A stretch of DNA of 64,000 nt, taken from Adineta vaga (Eukaryota; Rotifera). Under the pieces are notes generated by a model, which was given only the letters and a program-made list of their open reading frames with translations, had not been told where the DNA came from and did not search any database. The stretch spans positions 5,642,001 through 5,706,000 of the forward strand of contig CP075492.1 of the NCBI GenBank assembly GCA_021613535.1. The letters are read 5' to 3'. Each line of letters begins with the position of its first letter. Position 1 is the first letter of the stretch. Shown in pieces: positions 17,601 to 29,625 of the stretch. Both the position numbers and the translations under genes were made by a program.

Positions 17601-18064
17601 TTTTTTTCTCTTCATAATCATCATCATCATCATCAGTCGCCGCATCCTAGACAGATAATAGGCTCTATTAACTGAAGTATGTATGTGAGATAAAACTGAC
17701 TGACAAAGAATCATATTACATGTTTCATGTTCAAGATAATATTCGTCTTTTATACCTTAATTCGATGTCTTATGATATTTCGAAACGATCATAGATGTAT
17801 TGTCTTGAAAATTTGAAAGAAGAAGAAAAAAAATCAAACGAATTGAATGTATGTTTGTTCATCGTGATTTTTATCATCAATAACAACAATGAGAGGATTA
17901 GGATGATATGTATTTAAATAATTATCAAACAAGATTTGTTCCTGTCAATTAACACATCTCAACTTACCATGTTGAACGGAAGAGGATGGTGATGATGTTG
18001 TCGGTGGTGGTGGTGGTGATGATGATGTTAGAAGACGTTTGGCTGCTTTCGTTTTTAGCCGCAT
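14681..18064 (-). CDS. MECOM/PRDM16 (EVI1, EGL-43)-like C2H2 zinc-finger transcription factor
   Basis: Seven exons: 18064-17968, 16856-16743, 16665-16590, 16234-16066, 16003-15870, 15835-15226 and about 15129-14681. The N terminus [12 protein letters not shown] recalls the MDS1 start (MRSKxRARKL). Exons 4-5 encode C2H2 fingers with [18 protein letters not shown] and [16 protein letters not shown], closely matching the EVI1 first finger cluster. Exon 6 holds CtBP-type motifs (EPIDLS, QPIDYS), SHVFG, acidic runs, and the finger [15 protein letters not shown]. Exon 7 encodes [15 protein letters not shown] and [15 protein letters not shown] plus an acidic tail. This is the two-cluster MECOM/PRDM16 plan. 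No PR/SET domain is visible between exons 1 and 4. Two junctions (exon 5/6 and 6/7) are one base out of frame with canonical splice sites; see findings. Nuclear regulator of cell fate in other animals. Confidence 0.82.
17093..17114. repeat. (CT)n microsatellite
   Basis: CT run of about 22 bases in the 1.1 kb first intron of the zinc-finger gene; other CT/GA runs lie near 17355 and 17405. Confidence 0.75.
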
Positions 18065-18088
18065 TGATGTCTTTTACTTCTGCTATTC

Positions 18089-18117
18089 TGTGTGTGTGTG
18101 TGTGTGTATGTATGTAT
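18089..18117. repeat. (GT)n then (TATG)n microsatellite
   Basis: About nine GT units followed by TATG units, just upstream of the zinc-finger gene's ATG; a second TATG group lies near 18147-18165. Confidence 0.8.
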
Positions 18118-18547
18118 GCTGTGCAAATGTACGTTCGTGTGTGTGTATGAATGTATGTATGTATGTTTCGTTTAAGTTGTCATCATATAAGGTAGTGATG
18201 TTGATGGCATTTTCTCTTCTCTTCTTCTGTTTACAGGTTGCTGCTGATCAATTTTGTTTTAAACTACCACTGCCATCTCCGTTCTCTCTCTTTATGTTCT
18301 GTTCTTCTTCGCTGGTGATGCGAAAACGAAAATCCCCATCGCGTCGTCGTGACCGAGGATGACTGTATGCTCTCTCTCTCTCTTTTTCGCTCTCTTTCTC
18401 GTTCCCAAGTATACCTGCCCGGCGTGCATTTATGTATGTGTGCACACGAATTTGAATGAATAGAAAAGAAGAAGGTAGTTCGTTTGCGTTACTCTCGCAC
18501 ATACACATTGATGATGGAAGCACTTGACAAACTTCTTTACTCAATTT

Positions 18548-18571
18548 TCTTCTTCTTCTTCTTCTTCTTCG
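18548..18571. repeat. (CTT)n microsatellite
   Basis: Pure CTT/TTC run of about 24 bases, extended by imperfect units to about 18590. Confidence 0.8.
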
Positions 18572-19270
18572 TCTTCGTCATCGTCTTCTTTCGCATGCTG
18601 TGTTCGCTCGAATGCATCAGATGTATTTATATTCAAAGGAAACAAAATAGAGTTTGATTTAAATTTCATGTTTATACAATGTGTTTTTTTCTTCATTCGT
18701 TCTTTAAGAAGAAGAAAATTGTTGTTTTGCAGATAGTACATTTTGAAAGGATAAAAAGAAAAAAGTCAATACAAGTGTTGTGACAAGAGGAGGAGAAGAA
18801 AAAGAAGAAGAAAGAAAGAAAGAAGAAATTTAGATGAAATGGAAATGAAATATCAATTCGCTTGATTACTTTTACGCTCCGTCTGGAAGATGAATAAGAT
18901 GCTTTCGGGCATGTATACGATGAAATCAAAATAATAAGCACATAAAAAAAAAGTTTGAATAAAAGAAAGAAAAGTTTCAAGTTGTTCCGCTAGAGAAAAG
19001 AAACAAGATAATGCAAATTTAGTCAAAATTTATTTTGTTCTTTTTGACGTCAGAGACAATGGTTGAATTTTTATTGAATAAGAGATAATACTTCAGATGA
19101 TTTATGATATTAGTTTGATAATATATATTCAAAGATAAATATACATATAATATTGGAAAAAAGAAATCTCATCAAGTATTCATTGAACAATGCAAATAGT
19201 TTAGAATCAAAAAAGATTGATTGACTACCTATTTAATCAATAATGATTCGAATAATTTACTAATCGTCAT

Positions 19271-19290
19271 TATATATATATATATATATA
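19271..19290. repeat. (TA)n microsatellite
   Basis: Ten TA units followed by TG units. Confidence 0.8.
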
Positions 19291-19936
19291 TGTGTGTGTA
19301 TTTGGAGTTCTACGAAAAAACTTTTATGAGTAGGGTTGTGAAGAGAAAATTTACTTTCTTATGCATCGAAAAAATAACTATTAGAACAATTATCAACGTA
19401 TGTAAATCTCAAGTATTAAACAGATCAAACACTTCATGAAAAACGATATGCATCCAACGATAATAAAAGAAAGGGAGGAAGAAACGACACAGAAAGAGAG
19501 AGAGAGAGAAGTAAATAATATTCATTCGGAGTTATTTTAAGACGTTTTCATGGAATGGTCGAAATAATACATTATGATAATGTCAACCATCAAAACATAT
19601 TTTTTTTTATCATGAATAAGAAATTGTTTGGAATATAGATTTTCTCCTTTCATCGCAAAAGAAATATTTTTAATGTTTCGATGGCATATATTCATGATTG
19701 ATAGTTAACGCAAAGCCCTTTTCCTTCATTTCTACCTTTTCAATTCTACTATATACATACACACATTCGATATCATCGTTATTCATACAAAGTACAAAAA
19801 AAGAAAGGAAAATGTAAAATACACTCGAAAGCTGTATCGTCACTCCATATTATTACTTACTTACTCAGTTTTAATCGTAGAAAAAGAAAATATACATATA
19901 AATACATGCGAAAATCTTTTTTGACTAAAATAAATA

Positions 19937-21979
19937 ATGATTAAACCTTCTCTGTTGCGTTCATCAACATTGAACGAGGATGAAATAAAACGAATTATGT
20001 CTGTAATTGAACGTGATTTTAAACTACGACAGAAAGAATCAAAACGTATTGAGTAAGTTTTATACTATTCTTTATATTAGGAATCTTTATTTTGCTTTTC
20101 TTTTTTAGAGAATTGAAGAGAATTATTCGACAAGAATATCAACGTGTCGAACATTTGACTACTTCAAAAGATTTCAATTATCAACGATGTATTCGATGTT
20201 GGAAACTATTTCGACGTTTTTTCAATCCAAAAGAACTTTGTTCCAGGTGTCAATTAAATGTTTGTCATAATTGTGCAACATATAATAAACAAACGAAACT
20301 ATGGACATGTAAAATATGTTTAAAAATCAAGTAAACCTTTTAGTTCATAGAATCTAGTCTCAGTTCTCCTTTTGTTTTTTTAGAGAATTGGAATGTTTAA
20401 CAGGTGAATGGTTTTATCTTTTGGTTGGTAAGAAATTTAAACGATGTGGTAGTGCAAAGATTGTTCGTCAATTATACAAACGAAATAAACAACTTGGTAA
20501 ATGGAAATTTCTTGAAATGATTCGAGTAATGAATCCTTTTCTTTTAGCTAATATAGATGAAATGGATGAAGATTTAGGATATGGAACGTTACCAACAAGT
20601 AATAGTAATGATTCGAGTTAGTAAAAATCTTCTTCAAGAATATAATTCAATGATATTATTTAGGTTCTATTGTATCTTATGTTGTTCATGATAGAAATAT
20701 TAGAAATGAACTAAATGATTATTTCAAACGATTGATTCTATTAATCGATAATTTAAAATTAGAATTATCTAATTCAAATCCATCCAATACATCACTTTCT
20801 CTACGTAGTAAAAGTATGATTCCGAAAAAAAGTTTTCTTTCAATTGATTTAGTAGTTTTCATCAATATTTAATAGATACAGAAAGTATTAAAACTCATCA
20901 ACAACAAATAATATCCGAAATAAATCGTGCTCGATTTGCTCTTAATGATGCGATTCGACGTAAGTTTTATCTCAAATGAATTACAAATCTTACAACAAAA
21001 CTACTAAACGACATATTTTATAGATAAGAAAGATTTTGTTTTGTGATAATAATACGAAAAAGAAAGCTTTCGTGTCCAATATTGAAAGTCTTTTTACACC
21101 TATCTGTTTGATTTCACGTCTTTCTGTAATGCCATTTAAGTTGATTTAGTGTATGTCGAGACTACTTATTCAATTGTGATATGAGAGGAAGAAAATAATA
21201 GTTTATGAGTGATTCATAACCAGATCGAATTTTTAAGTTAACAATTGTCAGAAAATATTTAGATTCCAATACAGAACTTAATCAAACCTATGAAAATGAT
21301 TTACGCAGTTTATTGATACAAAAAACTGAACAAGTTCTTCAAACATGTTTTTCACAAACTCAAAAGGTAATATAGTTTTAATATTAAACTTCTTACGAAT
21401 TGCAATAGAAAAATTTAGAATTCATTGGTACAATCAACAAATTTTGATCAAAATTTAGCACAACTTATATTTGAGAATAAGATTGGTAATGCATCTGAAA
21501 CTACCGATTCGGTATGATTCATCGCTTTCTAATTATTATATCTTCTCATGTTTTATTCATTTGAAAAATAGTCACCATCATCTTCTCAAAGATCTTCGAA
21601 TCTTCAATCATCATTGACTGATATATCATGTGATATAAAGTCTAGTGATCATCCAATTCGAAAAGTAACTTTCTCTGAAACATCAATTATAGATGAAGAA
21701 GGTTAGATTTGTTCTTTCGAATGAAAATATTCATTAAAAAAACATTGGGTTTATATATTTCTAGATGATGATGATGATGACTTAACCCCAACTGAAAGTT
21801 CCGTTCGCGATGATAAATCTGATTCTCTTACTAGTAAACATCGTTTTATTGATACAGATCCAGAAACAATCAAACAATCAACTCAACGTGTTGATAATTG
21901 GCAAACGATATTTCCACCGATGGAAATTGAAAGTGTCCCATCCGATGATGAACAAGTAGAATTCTCTACTTGGTTATAA
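19937..21979 (+). CDS. Rab-effector protein with Slp/Slac2-type RabBD (melanophilin-like)
   Basis: Nine exons: 19937-20052, 20109-20330, 20384-20616, 20664-20813, 20876-20959, 21263-21366, 21419-21511, 21572-21701 and 21765-21979; 448 residues in one frame. Residues about 10-150 form a Rab27-binding domain: helix LNEDEIKRIMSVIERDFKLR, then a FYVE-type zinc finger with CIRC, CSRCQLNVCHNC and CKIC pairs, then LTGEWFYLLVGKKF, matching synaptotagmin-like and Slac2/melanophilin effectors. The rest is Ser/Asp-rich and probably disordered; no C2 domain is seen, which favours the Slac2 (melanophilin/MyRIP) side. The extreme C terminus STWL fits a class I PDZ ligand. Likely links Rab27 vesicles to motors or membranes. 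Which Slp/Slac2 member it matches cannot be decided. Confidence 0.82.
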
Positions 21980-22264
21980 AACTTGATGTTTTTATTTCTT
22001 TTTATCTTGTAATTCAAATAAAAAGATTGAATTCCAAAAAGTAAAAGAAATCTAGCTTTTGTCATATATGGTAACATTCAGATTGTTTGTAGACGAAAAA
22101 AAAAGAAGGTGTTTTTTATCTTTATCTTCGTACGCGAAGATATTAATATGCTGCATATTTTATATCTTTAGTTTCTTTCTTCTTCTTTTTTTCTTTTGAA
22201 AGACAGACCATTTTGAGTATCATCTAATAGCAACAAAAGTAAATACAACAAGAATTATTTCAAA

Positions 22265-23896
22265 ATGAGTTATTCTTTGGATGATGACCATGATGAAGAT
22301 GATTTACCAGTTATATCAATACCTAAGACTATACGTGAAGTAAGAAAAACTTATGATCAAGATGAGGCTGAAAATGATTATTCAACGCGATTAATTGGAA
22401 GTAAGTAGATAGGAATACCATAGATAGTTCATCATTTAATCCATTATTTCAAGATTGGCAACGTTTATATGAGACAAGTGTTCAATCTTTACATTCCGAT
22501 GATGACGGTGAAGAATCAACAATACAAAAACCATTCTATATAGATCGACCAATACAAATTGAAACACCATCTCAAAGTAAGCTTGTTTTGTTTTCTAATG
22601 AAAGGTTTATCGATTTGTTCTTTGACAGGAGAAATACCTCCACCACCACCCATCTATCAACATGAAGTAGAATCCAATATATCTAATTCAAGATGGCAAA
22701 TACGTTTACCTGATTTACTCAATAGAACTGTTGGTCCTGATCGTCAAGTAACTGAAAACCTATTTTTTCAATCATCGATTTGTATTTCATTTCTTATAGA
22801 ACCAAAATAAGCTTCGTCGACATACAACTGCTGTCGTTTTTCAAGTATCTAATCCTCATAATAGTGAAGTAATTGATCTATCCATCATTTCTAAACTTGA
22901 TCTAAGTTTTTGAACGCAGTTTAATCCACCACATTTAAATCCAATTCAAAATGAACAACCGTTTAGTCCAATTTTCAGCCAATTAAAACAAAAATTTGAA
23001 TCAATGTCAAAATCTTCTTTACAATCTCCAATTAATAATTCTCCAAGACTTCCTCGAGTAAATAATTTGAAAATATCTGAAATTCACTTTCTAACTATTT
23101 CAGTTCAAATAGGTATGGAGTTCCATGGATATTAGACAAAATATCGATACAAAAAAGCCTTTCAATCGAACACCACGATCAGCTTTACCAGTTCGTCCAT
23201 CGCGTAAGTTAATAGATGACATTCATCCAATGTTTATTTTAACGAATGATCTTGATTGATTAGCTGAATTAATACCTAGCAAACCGCGAACAGCCAGTGT
23301 AGGAATAATACCTAGTCGACCAATGACAACAAATGGTCGTGTACCACGAGAACGTACGAATCCTCCTGTTAGTTATTCCAAACATTTCTATCCACCACCT
23401 TCAACAACATCTGTTGTTAAACAATTAATTGGTGGAGGTGCAACACTTGTTTATGATAGTATTTCTTCTTCTTCTTCAAAAAATACATCCCAACAAAACT
23501 CTCCTCGATTTAAACATCAACGAAACATTGAAAAACGAACACAAGATATTCTAGATTCTAGCAGAATCCTAACAGGTCGACAACTACCATCTGATTCAGC
23601 TTCTGATACTTATGCAACTATAAAACCAGTATGATAGCAAAACATACACAAATAGTATCTTTTCTTTTTTCTATATTTAGAAAAATTCTGATAAACGTAC
23701 ATGGAATAAACCAATGGAAGATGATTCCGAAGGTATCTATGAAGATCCCGAATTTTATGAACCATCAATTAATTCATCCGAACCAAGATCTTCTCGAAAT
23801 CCAACAACTCCAGCACGGAATGCTCAAAAGAATTTAAGTGACGATGAACACGAAGATTATTATCCTACTTATAATTTCAATGGAATGAAGAAATGA
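22265..23896 (+). CDS. Unrecognised disordered Pro/Ser-rich protein
   Basis: Eight exons: 22265-22400, 22454-22576, 22629-22747, 22800-22868, 22920-23057, 23113-23203, 23264-23628 and 23681-23896; 418 residues in one frame. It starts MSYSLDDDHDEDDLPVISIP, has a poly-Pro patch (EIPPPPPIY), a few hydrophobic short motifs (WQIRLPDLLNR), and a Ser/Pro/Arg-rich middle and acidic C terminus with EGIYEDPEFYEP. No folded domain, signal peptide or membrane segment is visible. The patches look like short linear motifs, possibly SH3, kinase or cytoskeletal sites. It lies about 285 bases downstream of the Rab-effector gene on the same strand but after that gene's stop and polyadenylation hexamer. I infer a separate gene; function unknown. 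Confidence 0.7.
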
Positions 23897-25131
23897 AAAT
23901 TTCATTTTTGTATTTCGAAAAAGTTTCGTCCTCTTTTTTTTTCTCCATGTCATATTTCTTTTATCAATCGACTGATCGTCAAGGTCAGAAAATGAATGAG
24001 ACCTTTATTTGTTTCTTTCTATCTAGAATAAACGAATGGAATAACGTCGTGTTGATGTTGTTGTTTATGAGTAGCAGAAACGATATGTTTGCTTAGAATA
24101 GAAGAAAAAGAAACCGCTTCGATTGGTGATAACGCTTCTTGTTATATGCTACATTAGATCATCGGAATACTTGTACTAAAAAAGAAAAAGAACTATATAT
24201 GTACATGGAACAGACGATTGTATTTAGGAAAATCTGTCTTTTTTTTCTCTTCCTTTTCTTTCTTCTTTAAGACGAAGACGAAGACGACGAGAGGAAGATA
24301 CACTCAAACAGTCGTTCTTTAGCTTTCTTGCCGCGCAATAATAACAACAACAACAACAACAACACGAATACTATCTTCTCTCTGACTATATAAGGTATAT
24401 AATATAATTAATAGAAAAAAAATGAAGAATATATTAGATAAATGATGTTCATTTAATAATGAGTTATATGACAGGAGACGTTTTATTGTTACTATTTAAG
24501 ACTTGATCGATTTTCTCCTTGAGATGAAATAGAGAGACGTATGAAGGCGGTGAAATAATGTCGTTATCTTTTTTGTTAGATAACTTATATTTAGCAAAGT
24601 ATTTCTAGTTCAACTATGATGAATAGAATTTCTTCGGATTAGATTATTCTTCGACAAGCTATTTCTAATGAGAAAAATAGAACAACATCAGAAGATTATC
24701 TCTTGTACTTGTCAGTTGTACAATGAAATTTTTCTTTATTTAACTCATCAATTTCCTAACGAAGAAGCCCCTCGAAAACGAGCATTATGAAAGATTTTGT
24801 TAAGTTGTTGTTATTATGAAATAGATGAGTCTAATGTAATGCACTGATAGGATAACTTGTTGTGTTCGGGTCGTTGAGTGCATGAATAGACATACGCAGC
24901 TTCTATTATCATATCATTGAACTAATAGTGATTGATCTCATGTTATAAAAGTCAGTCAATAGATTTCTATCATTCGTTTGTTCATGAATTCGAAATTATT
25001 CGTCTAACAACTTGTTATTACAGAAAAATATTCATTAAGTACATGTCTTCAAGACATCATATGTGCATAATTTCATATAAAAAATAAAGAATATTGAATT
25101 TATCTCTGTTTTTCCCTTCAGATCATCAACA
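23897..25131. other. Intergenic region upstream of paramyosin
   Basis: About 1.2 kb, AT-rich, with a (CAA)n run at 24341-24363 and CT/AG-rich patches. It should contain the muscle promoter of paramyosin. A strong 3' splice site (TTTCCCTTCAG) ends at 25121, ten bases before the ATG. Confidence 0.5.
24341..24363. repeat. (CAA)n microsatellite
   Basis: About seven CAA/ACA units. Confidence 0.75.
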
Positions 25132-28100
25132 ATGACCGAAGCACTTTTAGCCGTAAGTATTCCAGAAACACGAAATGTTTTTTCCTATAAATTGTGTATA
25201 GAGTCGTTTACGTGATGTTGAAGAAGAATTAAAAACTGAACGTGATGTTCGTTACCGTCAAGAGAAAGATATAACAAATTTACGTTTGGATTTTGACGAA
25301 ATTGAACAACAATTAGATGAAGTAACAAATGCACGTGATCGAGAAATCGAATCAAATAAACGGTAAATAATAAAATCAAACTAAAACCTTGTTCTTGTTT
25401 GTAAAGAAAAAAGATGATATTTTAGTTTAAAACAAGAAATTCATGATCTTCGTCAAAAAATTGAACTTCAAACAACTGAACATGATGAAAATCAAAATTC
25501 ATTTCGTCGTCGTTATCAAGATTCAATTACAGATTTAACAAGTCAAGTTGAAGCGTTAAGCAAAGGAAGAATAAGGTTGAAATTTTCTTTATTTCTTTTT
25601 CTAATCTATTCCCTTTGTTTTCCATAGATATGAAAAAGAAAACAAGAGTTTTCTTGTGGAAATTGAAGAATTAAAAAGTGAAATTGAATCAATTGCAAGA
25701 GGTAAAAGTCAAGCTGTTTCAATTAGTAAAGAACTTGAAGGAAAATTAATCGAAATGAATGGCAAAGTTGATGATGCTATTCGACAATTAACCGATGCCA
25801 ATTCTTCAAAATCTCATCTTATCGAAGAAAACTTATTATTTAGTCGTCGAAATGAAACATTAGAATATGAATTATCATCATTACAAACAGCATATAAACG
25901 TGCACAAGGTGATCTTGACGAAGCACGTCTTCATTTAGAATCGGAAATGGCTGTAAGAGAAAACAAACAAACCGAATGATAAATAATTTTGAAAAGATTC
26001 ATTATTTTTTAGACAAATCGAACATTACAATCAACAGTTAAAACATTTCAAATGGATTTAGAATCAACAAGATTACAATTAGAAGATGAAATTGATGCTA
26101 AAGTTGAATTACAAAAACTTTTAATTAAAATTCAAGAAGAAACACGAATTGGACGTGAACGATTAGAAAGAGAACTCGAAAGTAAAAATGAAGAAATTGA
26201 AGATCAACGGTTTGTTATTCTTAATCCTATTCATGAAATATATTTATTGAATTTAGACGAAAATTAAATGCACGTATCAATGAAGTTCAAGAACAATTGA
26301 CTGAAATTTTAACTAAAGCAAGTAATCTTGACAAGACTAAACAACGACTACAAGGTGAATTGGATACAATCGGTGGTGAAATTGAGAAAGTAAATAATAA
26401 TTGAAGTAAAACGAAAATAAATAGTTCGCAAATTTTAGAATCGTAAAAGAGCTGATGAAGCCACTCGTCGTAATAAACAATTAGAAAAAGAAAATGATGA
26501 TTTTCGTCAACGTTCAAATCAAATCAATGCCGAATTAGAATCAGCTTCTCAAGCAAATCGTAATTATCAAAGTGAATTAATTAAAGTTAAAAGTTTAAAT
26601 GATCAATTAAGCGAACAAATCGAATTGATCAATCGAGATAAACATCGTTTTCAAGGTAGGAAAGATTTTTTGTTTTCTAAATAGAAAAACAAAACCAAAC
26701 GCTTCTTCTATGTTAGACGAGATGGATGTTGCATTAAATCAAATCTCGGATTTGAATACACGTATGATGGAAATGGATCGTCTTCGTAAACAACTTGAAG
26801 CTGAAAAGTTAACCTTATGTTCAGCCATTGATGAATATCGTGAACAAATTCATATTGAAGTTACAAAATATAATGTTTTAAATGCTTCAATTGATAAAGT
26901 TCGCGGTGATTTAGAAAAGAAAATCGCTGCTAAAGAAGAAGAACTTGAAAATCTTCGATCAAGTCAACGTAAACAATTAGATCAAATACAGAGTCAAATG
27001 GAAGAAACTGAAATACGTTATAAAACTGAACTTAGTCGAACAAAATCAAAATTACAAAATGAACTCGAAGAAACACGTCTTCGTTATGAAGCAATGAAGA
27101 AAGCAAAAGGTGATTTAGATAATCATTTACGCAAACTTCAAAATGGTATTAAAGATGCACAAGATCATCTTATTGAAGAACAAACAGCACATGGTGCTAC
27201 AAGAGAATTACTTTCCGCATCAGAAAAACGATTTGGTAAAATTTGTCATTTTTTGTTTTTATAGAAATGGAATTCTTTCTTTTCTCTCTCTCTCTCTTCT
27301 AGGTCTCGTTCATGCAGAAATTGATGAATTACGTAGTTTACTTGATCGTGTATGTGATTTGTATTGAAATAATTTAAAATCGATTGTTGTCCTTTTTCTT
27401 CTTCTGCAGAGTGAAAAAGCTCGTAAAACAACGGAACTAGAATTACATGATTCTGAACATCGTTTATCTGAAGCAGTATCAGCTGCTAATCGTGCTATTG
27501 GAGAACGTAAGAAATTTGAAGCCGATGCTATGCAATATCATTCGGCAATTGCTGATGTTCGACAAGAATTGAAGGTTGTTGATGAACGGGTAAAGAAAAG
27601 ACAGAAATAACAGATGATCATTTAAATTGTGATTATTATTTCTTTTTATCATTAAGGCACGAAAATTAGCTGCTGATTTAATTCATCGTGATGAAGAAAT
27701 TCGTCATGAACGTGAAAAAACAGCTGAAAGTGAAGCATCAAAACGAGCTTTAGATCAACAATTACGTGATTGTAATGTCAAAATTGATGAAGCGGAAGCT
27801 TATGCACGAGCTGAAGGCAAACGTATCTCTGCTAAATATGAAGGACGTGTAAGTAGAAAAGGATTTTTGTGTTTTGATTCTAATGAAAAACTTTCATTTA
27901 GGTTTCTCAACTTGAAACAGAAATCGATTTAGAACGAGCACGTTATCAAGAACTTTTGAAAGAATTACGTCGTAATGAACGACGTATCAAAGAATTATTA
28001 ACTCAAGTAGATGAAGAACAAGCAAAAATTCTTTCACTTACTGATACATTAAGTAAAACAAATGATAGAATGCGTATATATAAATCTCAAATTGAAAGTG

Positions 28101-28282
28101 CTGAATCATCAGCTGCACACGGTTAGTTTGTTATTGAAAGAAACGAATTTCTCTCATCTTCTATTTTAGTATTAACACGGGCTCGTCGTCTTGAACGAGA
28201 ACTTGAAGATGCTGAACAACGTGCCGAAGTTGTAACTACAACATTAATTCGTTCACGATCTGTTCATCGTAATGATTATTAA
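25132..28282 (+). CDS. Paramyosin (invertebrate thick-filament core protein)
   Basis: Thirteen coding exons: 25132-25152, 25202-25362, 25426-25575, 25628-25952, 26013-26209, 26257-26389, 26439-26655, 26717-27235, 27303-27349, 27410-27589, 27657-27848, 27902-28121 and 28170-28282; 824 residues. After a seven-residue lead the protein is continuous heptad-repeat coiled coil with the myosin-tail charge pattern (SRLRDVEEELKTERDVRYRQ, DLTSQVEALSKGR, LHDSEHRLSEAVSAANRAIGE, ERARYQELLKELRRNERRIK). There is no motor head. Length is slightly under typical paramyosins (about 850-880). The short non-helical tail ends LIRSRSVHRNDY. It packs in the core of muscle thick filaments under myosin. A consensus 3' splice site sits just upstream of the ATG, so there is a 5' UTR intron or a trans-splice site. 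Confidence 0.93.
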
Positions 28283-29112
28283 TAGAAAGCAATCGATTTT
28301 CTTCTTTCTTTCTTTCTCTCTCTCTCTCACACACACTATTACGTATTTTTATGAATATTACCTAGATAGACTAGGATTGCTTGTTTCGTTTTGTTTTTTC
28401 TTTTTCTTCTAATCTTTTCACCCAAGCTTTTATTTTTTAATCCATTTACCTGATTACATATAAACATCTCATTGAATAAATTATTCTAACAAAGTGAATT
28501 AATGAATCATTATCAGTTGAAAAGTATCATGCAATCTTCTATAACAAAGCATTTCCGTTCTTCTTGTCTGCAAATAACTATCAACATTATAATAATCAAA
28601 AATGTATAGAAAGAATGTCTGTAGGTAGTGATATGCAGTACATCAGTCTGTATATCCATGCGTACGATATTACAAATAATATGAAGACAACTTTCCAGAT
28701 TCAATTCCTATACACAGGAATCTTTATTTGACAGATATTTTCTTATGATTTATAGTAAAAGTCAAGCGTCATTGCCCAAAACGTTCCAATTATCTATATA
28801 ACTAACTCAATGCTAATGTACTTGGACATATTCTACAGATGAAAGTATTTTCTTCTCATATAATCTAATATCAAGCTGTTAATCTTATTTCAATGACATA
28901 GCACGTAGTGATACCATTAGTTTAATCAAGACTTGAGAACATACTCAACACAATTATTAGCTGATTCAATGAGATAAAATCATCGTTCAGTTTTATTACG
29001 ATAAGCATAAAAAAAATAACAAATCATAAAAATCGAAATATATATTCGTAGCTTGTTCTATCAAATGTTCTTTTTTTTTCCATAAAGAAAGCGAAGAAAA
29101 TGGATATTCAAT
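28283..29112. other. Convergent intergenic region, paramyosin and TMEM35A
   Basis: About 830 bases, starting with a CT-rich run (28303-28328). No gene recognised; a short open frame at 28513-28704 lacks support. Confidence 0.5.
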
Positions 29113-29625
29113 TTATTGGAGTTTTTTCTCAACTTTTGTCTTGACAGTTTTAATAGCATCTTTAGCTTTTGATCTGGATACCAAAACGAGTCTTATGACA
29201 AGTAAGAATGCCATGAAGATTGCTGAACCAATATAATCAAGACCATAGTTTAATTTTTGAAAGGTAATAATAGCATTAGTCATAACCGCCAATAAAACAA
29301 TGGTTGCCAATGTTTGAAACATACCTAGAAGAAAATGTTTGATTTCTTTTTTTCAAAAATTTCTAATTAAGAAAACGCATTTACCAAGAATTAAGAAAAC
29401 CCCACAAACAACTTCAGTTACACCAATGGCTAAACGATAAGTTTTTGCATATGGGCGCCAACCTGTTTGACGATGAAATGGAAATTCTTTATTAAATTTT
29501 CCATATTCATTTTTAATTTGATTATGTTGTTCAGGAAAGAATTGTGGAGTTAAATGAAGATGTCCAAAATAGATAAATGCAACACCAAGAATCAATGTTA
29601 AAAGACGTAAAACAAGTGAACCCAT
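29113..29625 (-). CDS. TMEM35A: TMEM35A/NACHO-like membrane chaperone (DoxX-like)
   Basis: Two exons, 29625-29385 and 29324-29113, joined in frame to 150 residues. Four hydrophobic helices are visible: residues about 5-22, 60-80, 83-100 and 105-128. The region IYFGHLHLTPQFFPEQHNQI followed by YRLAIGVTEVVCGVFLILG matches TMEM35A/NACHO, including the conserved KLTP-like (HLTP) and ExxCG motifs; the C-terminal tail is Lys-rich. In vertebrates NACHO is an ER-resident chaperone for assembly of nicotinic acetylcholine receptors. A role in receptor assembly here is inference from family membership. Confidence 0.85.

Larger units (their letters stand above)
18065..19936. other. Divergent intergenic region rich in simple repeats
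   Basis: About 1.9 kb between the zinc-finger gene (-) and the Slac2-like gene (+). It carries GT, CTT/CTG and TA microsatellites and purine-rich stretches near 18785-18825. Open frames over these runs are Ser- or Lys/Arg-biased and are not credible genes. Confidence 0.5.
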
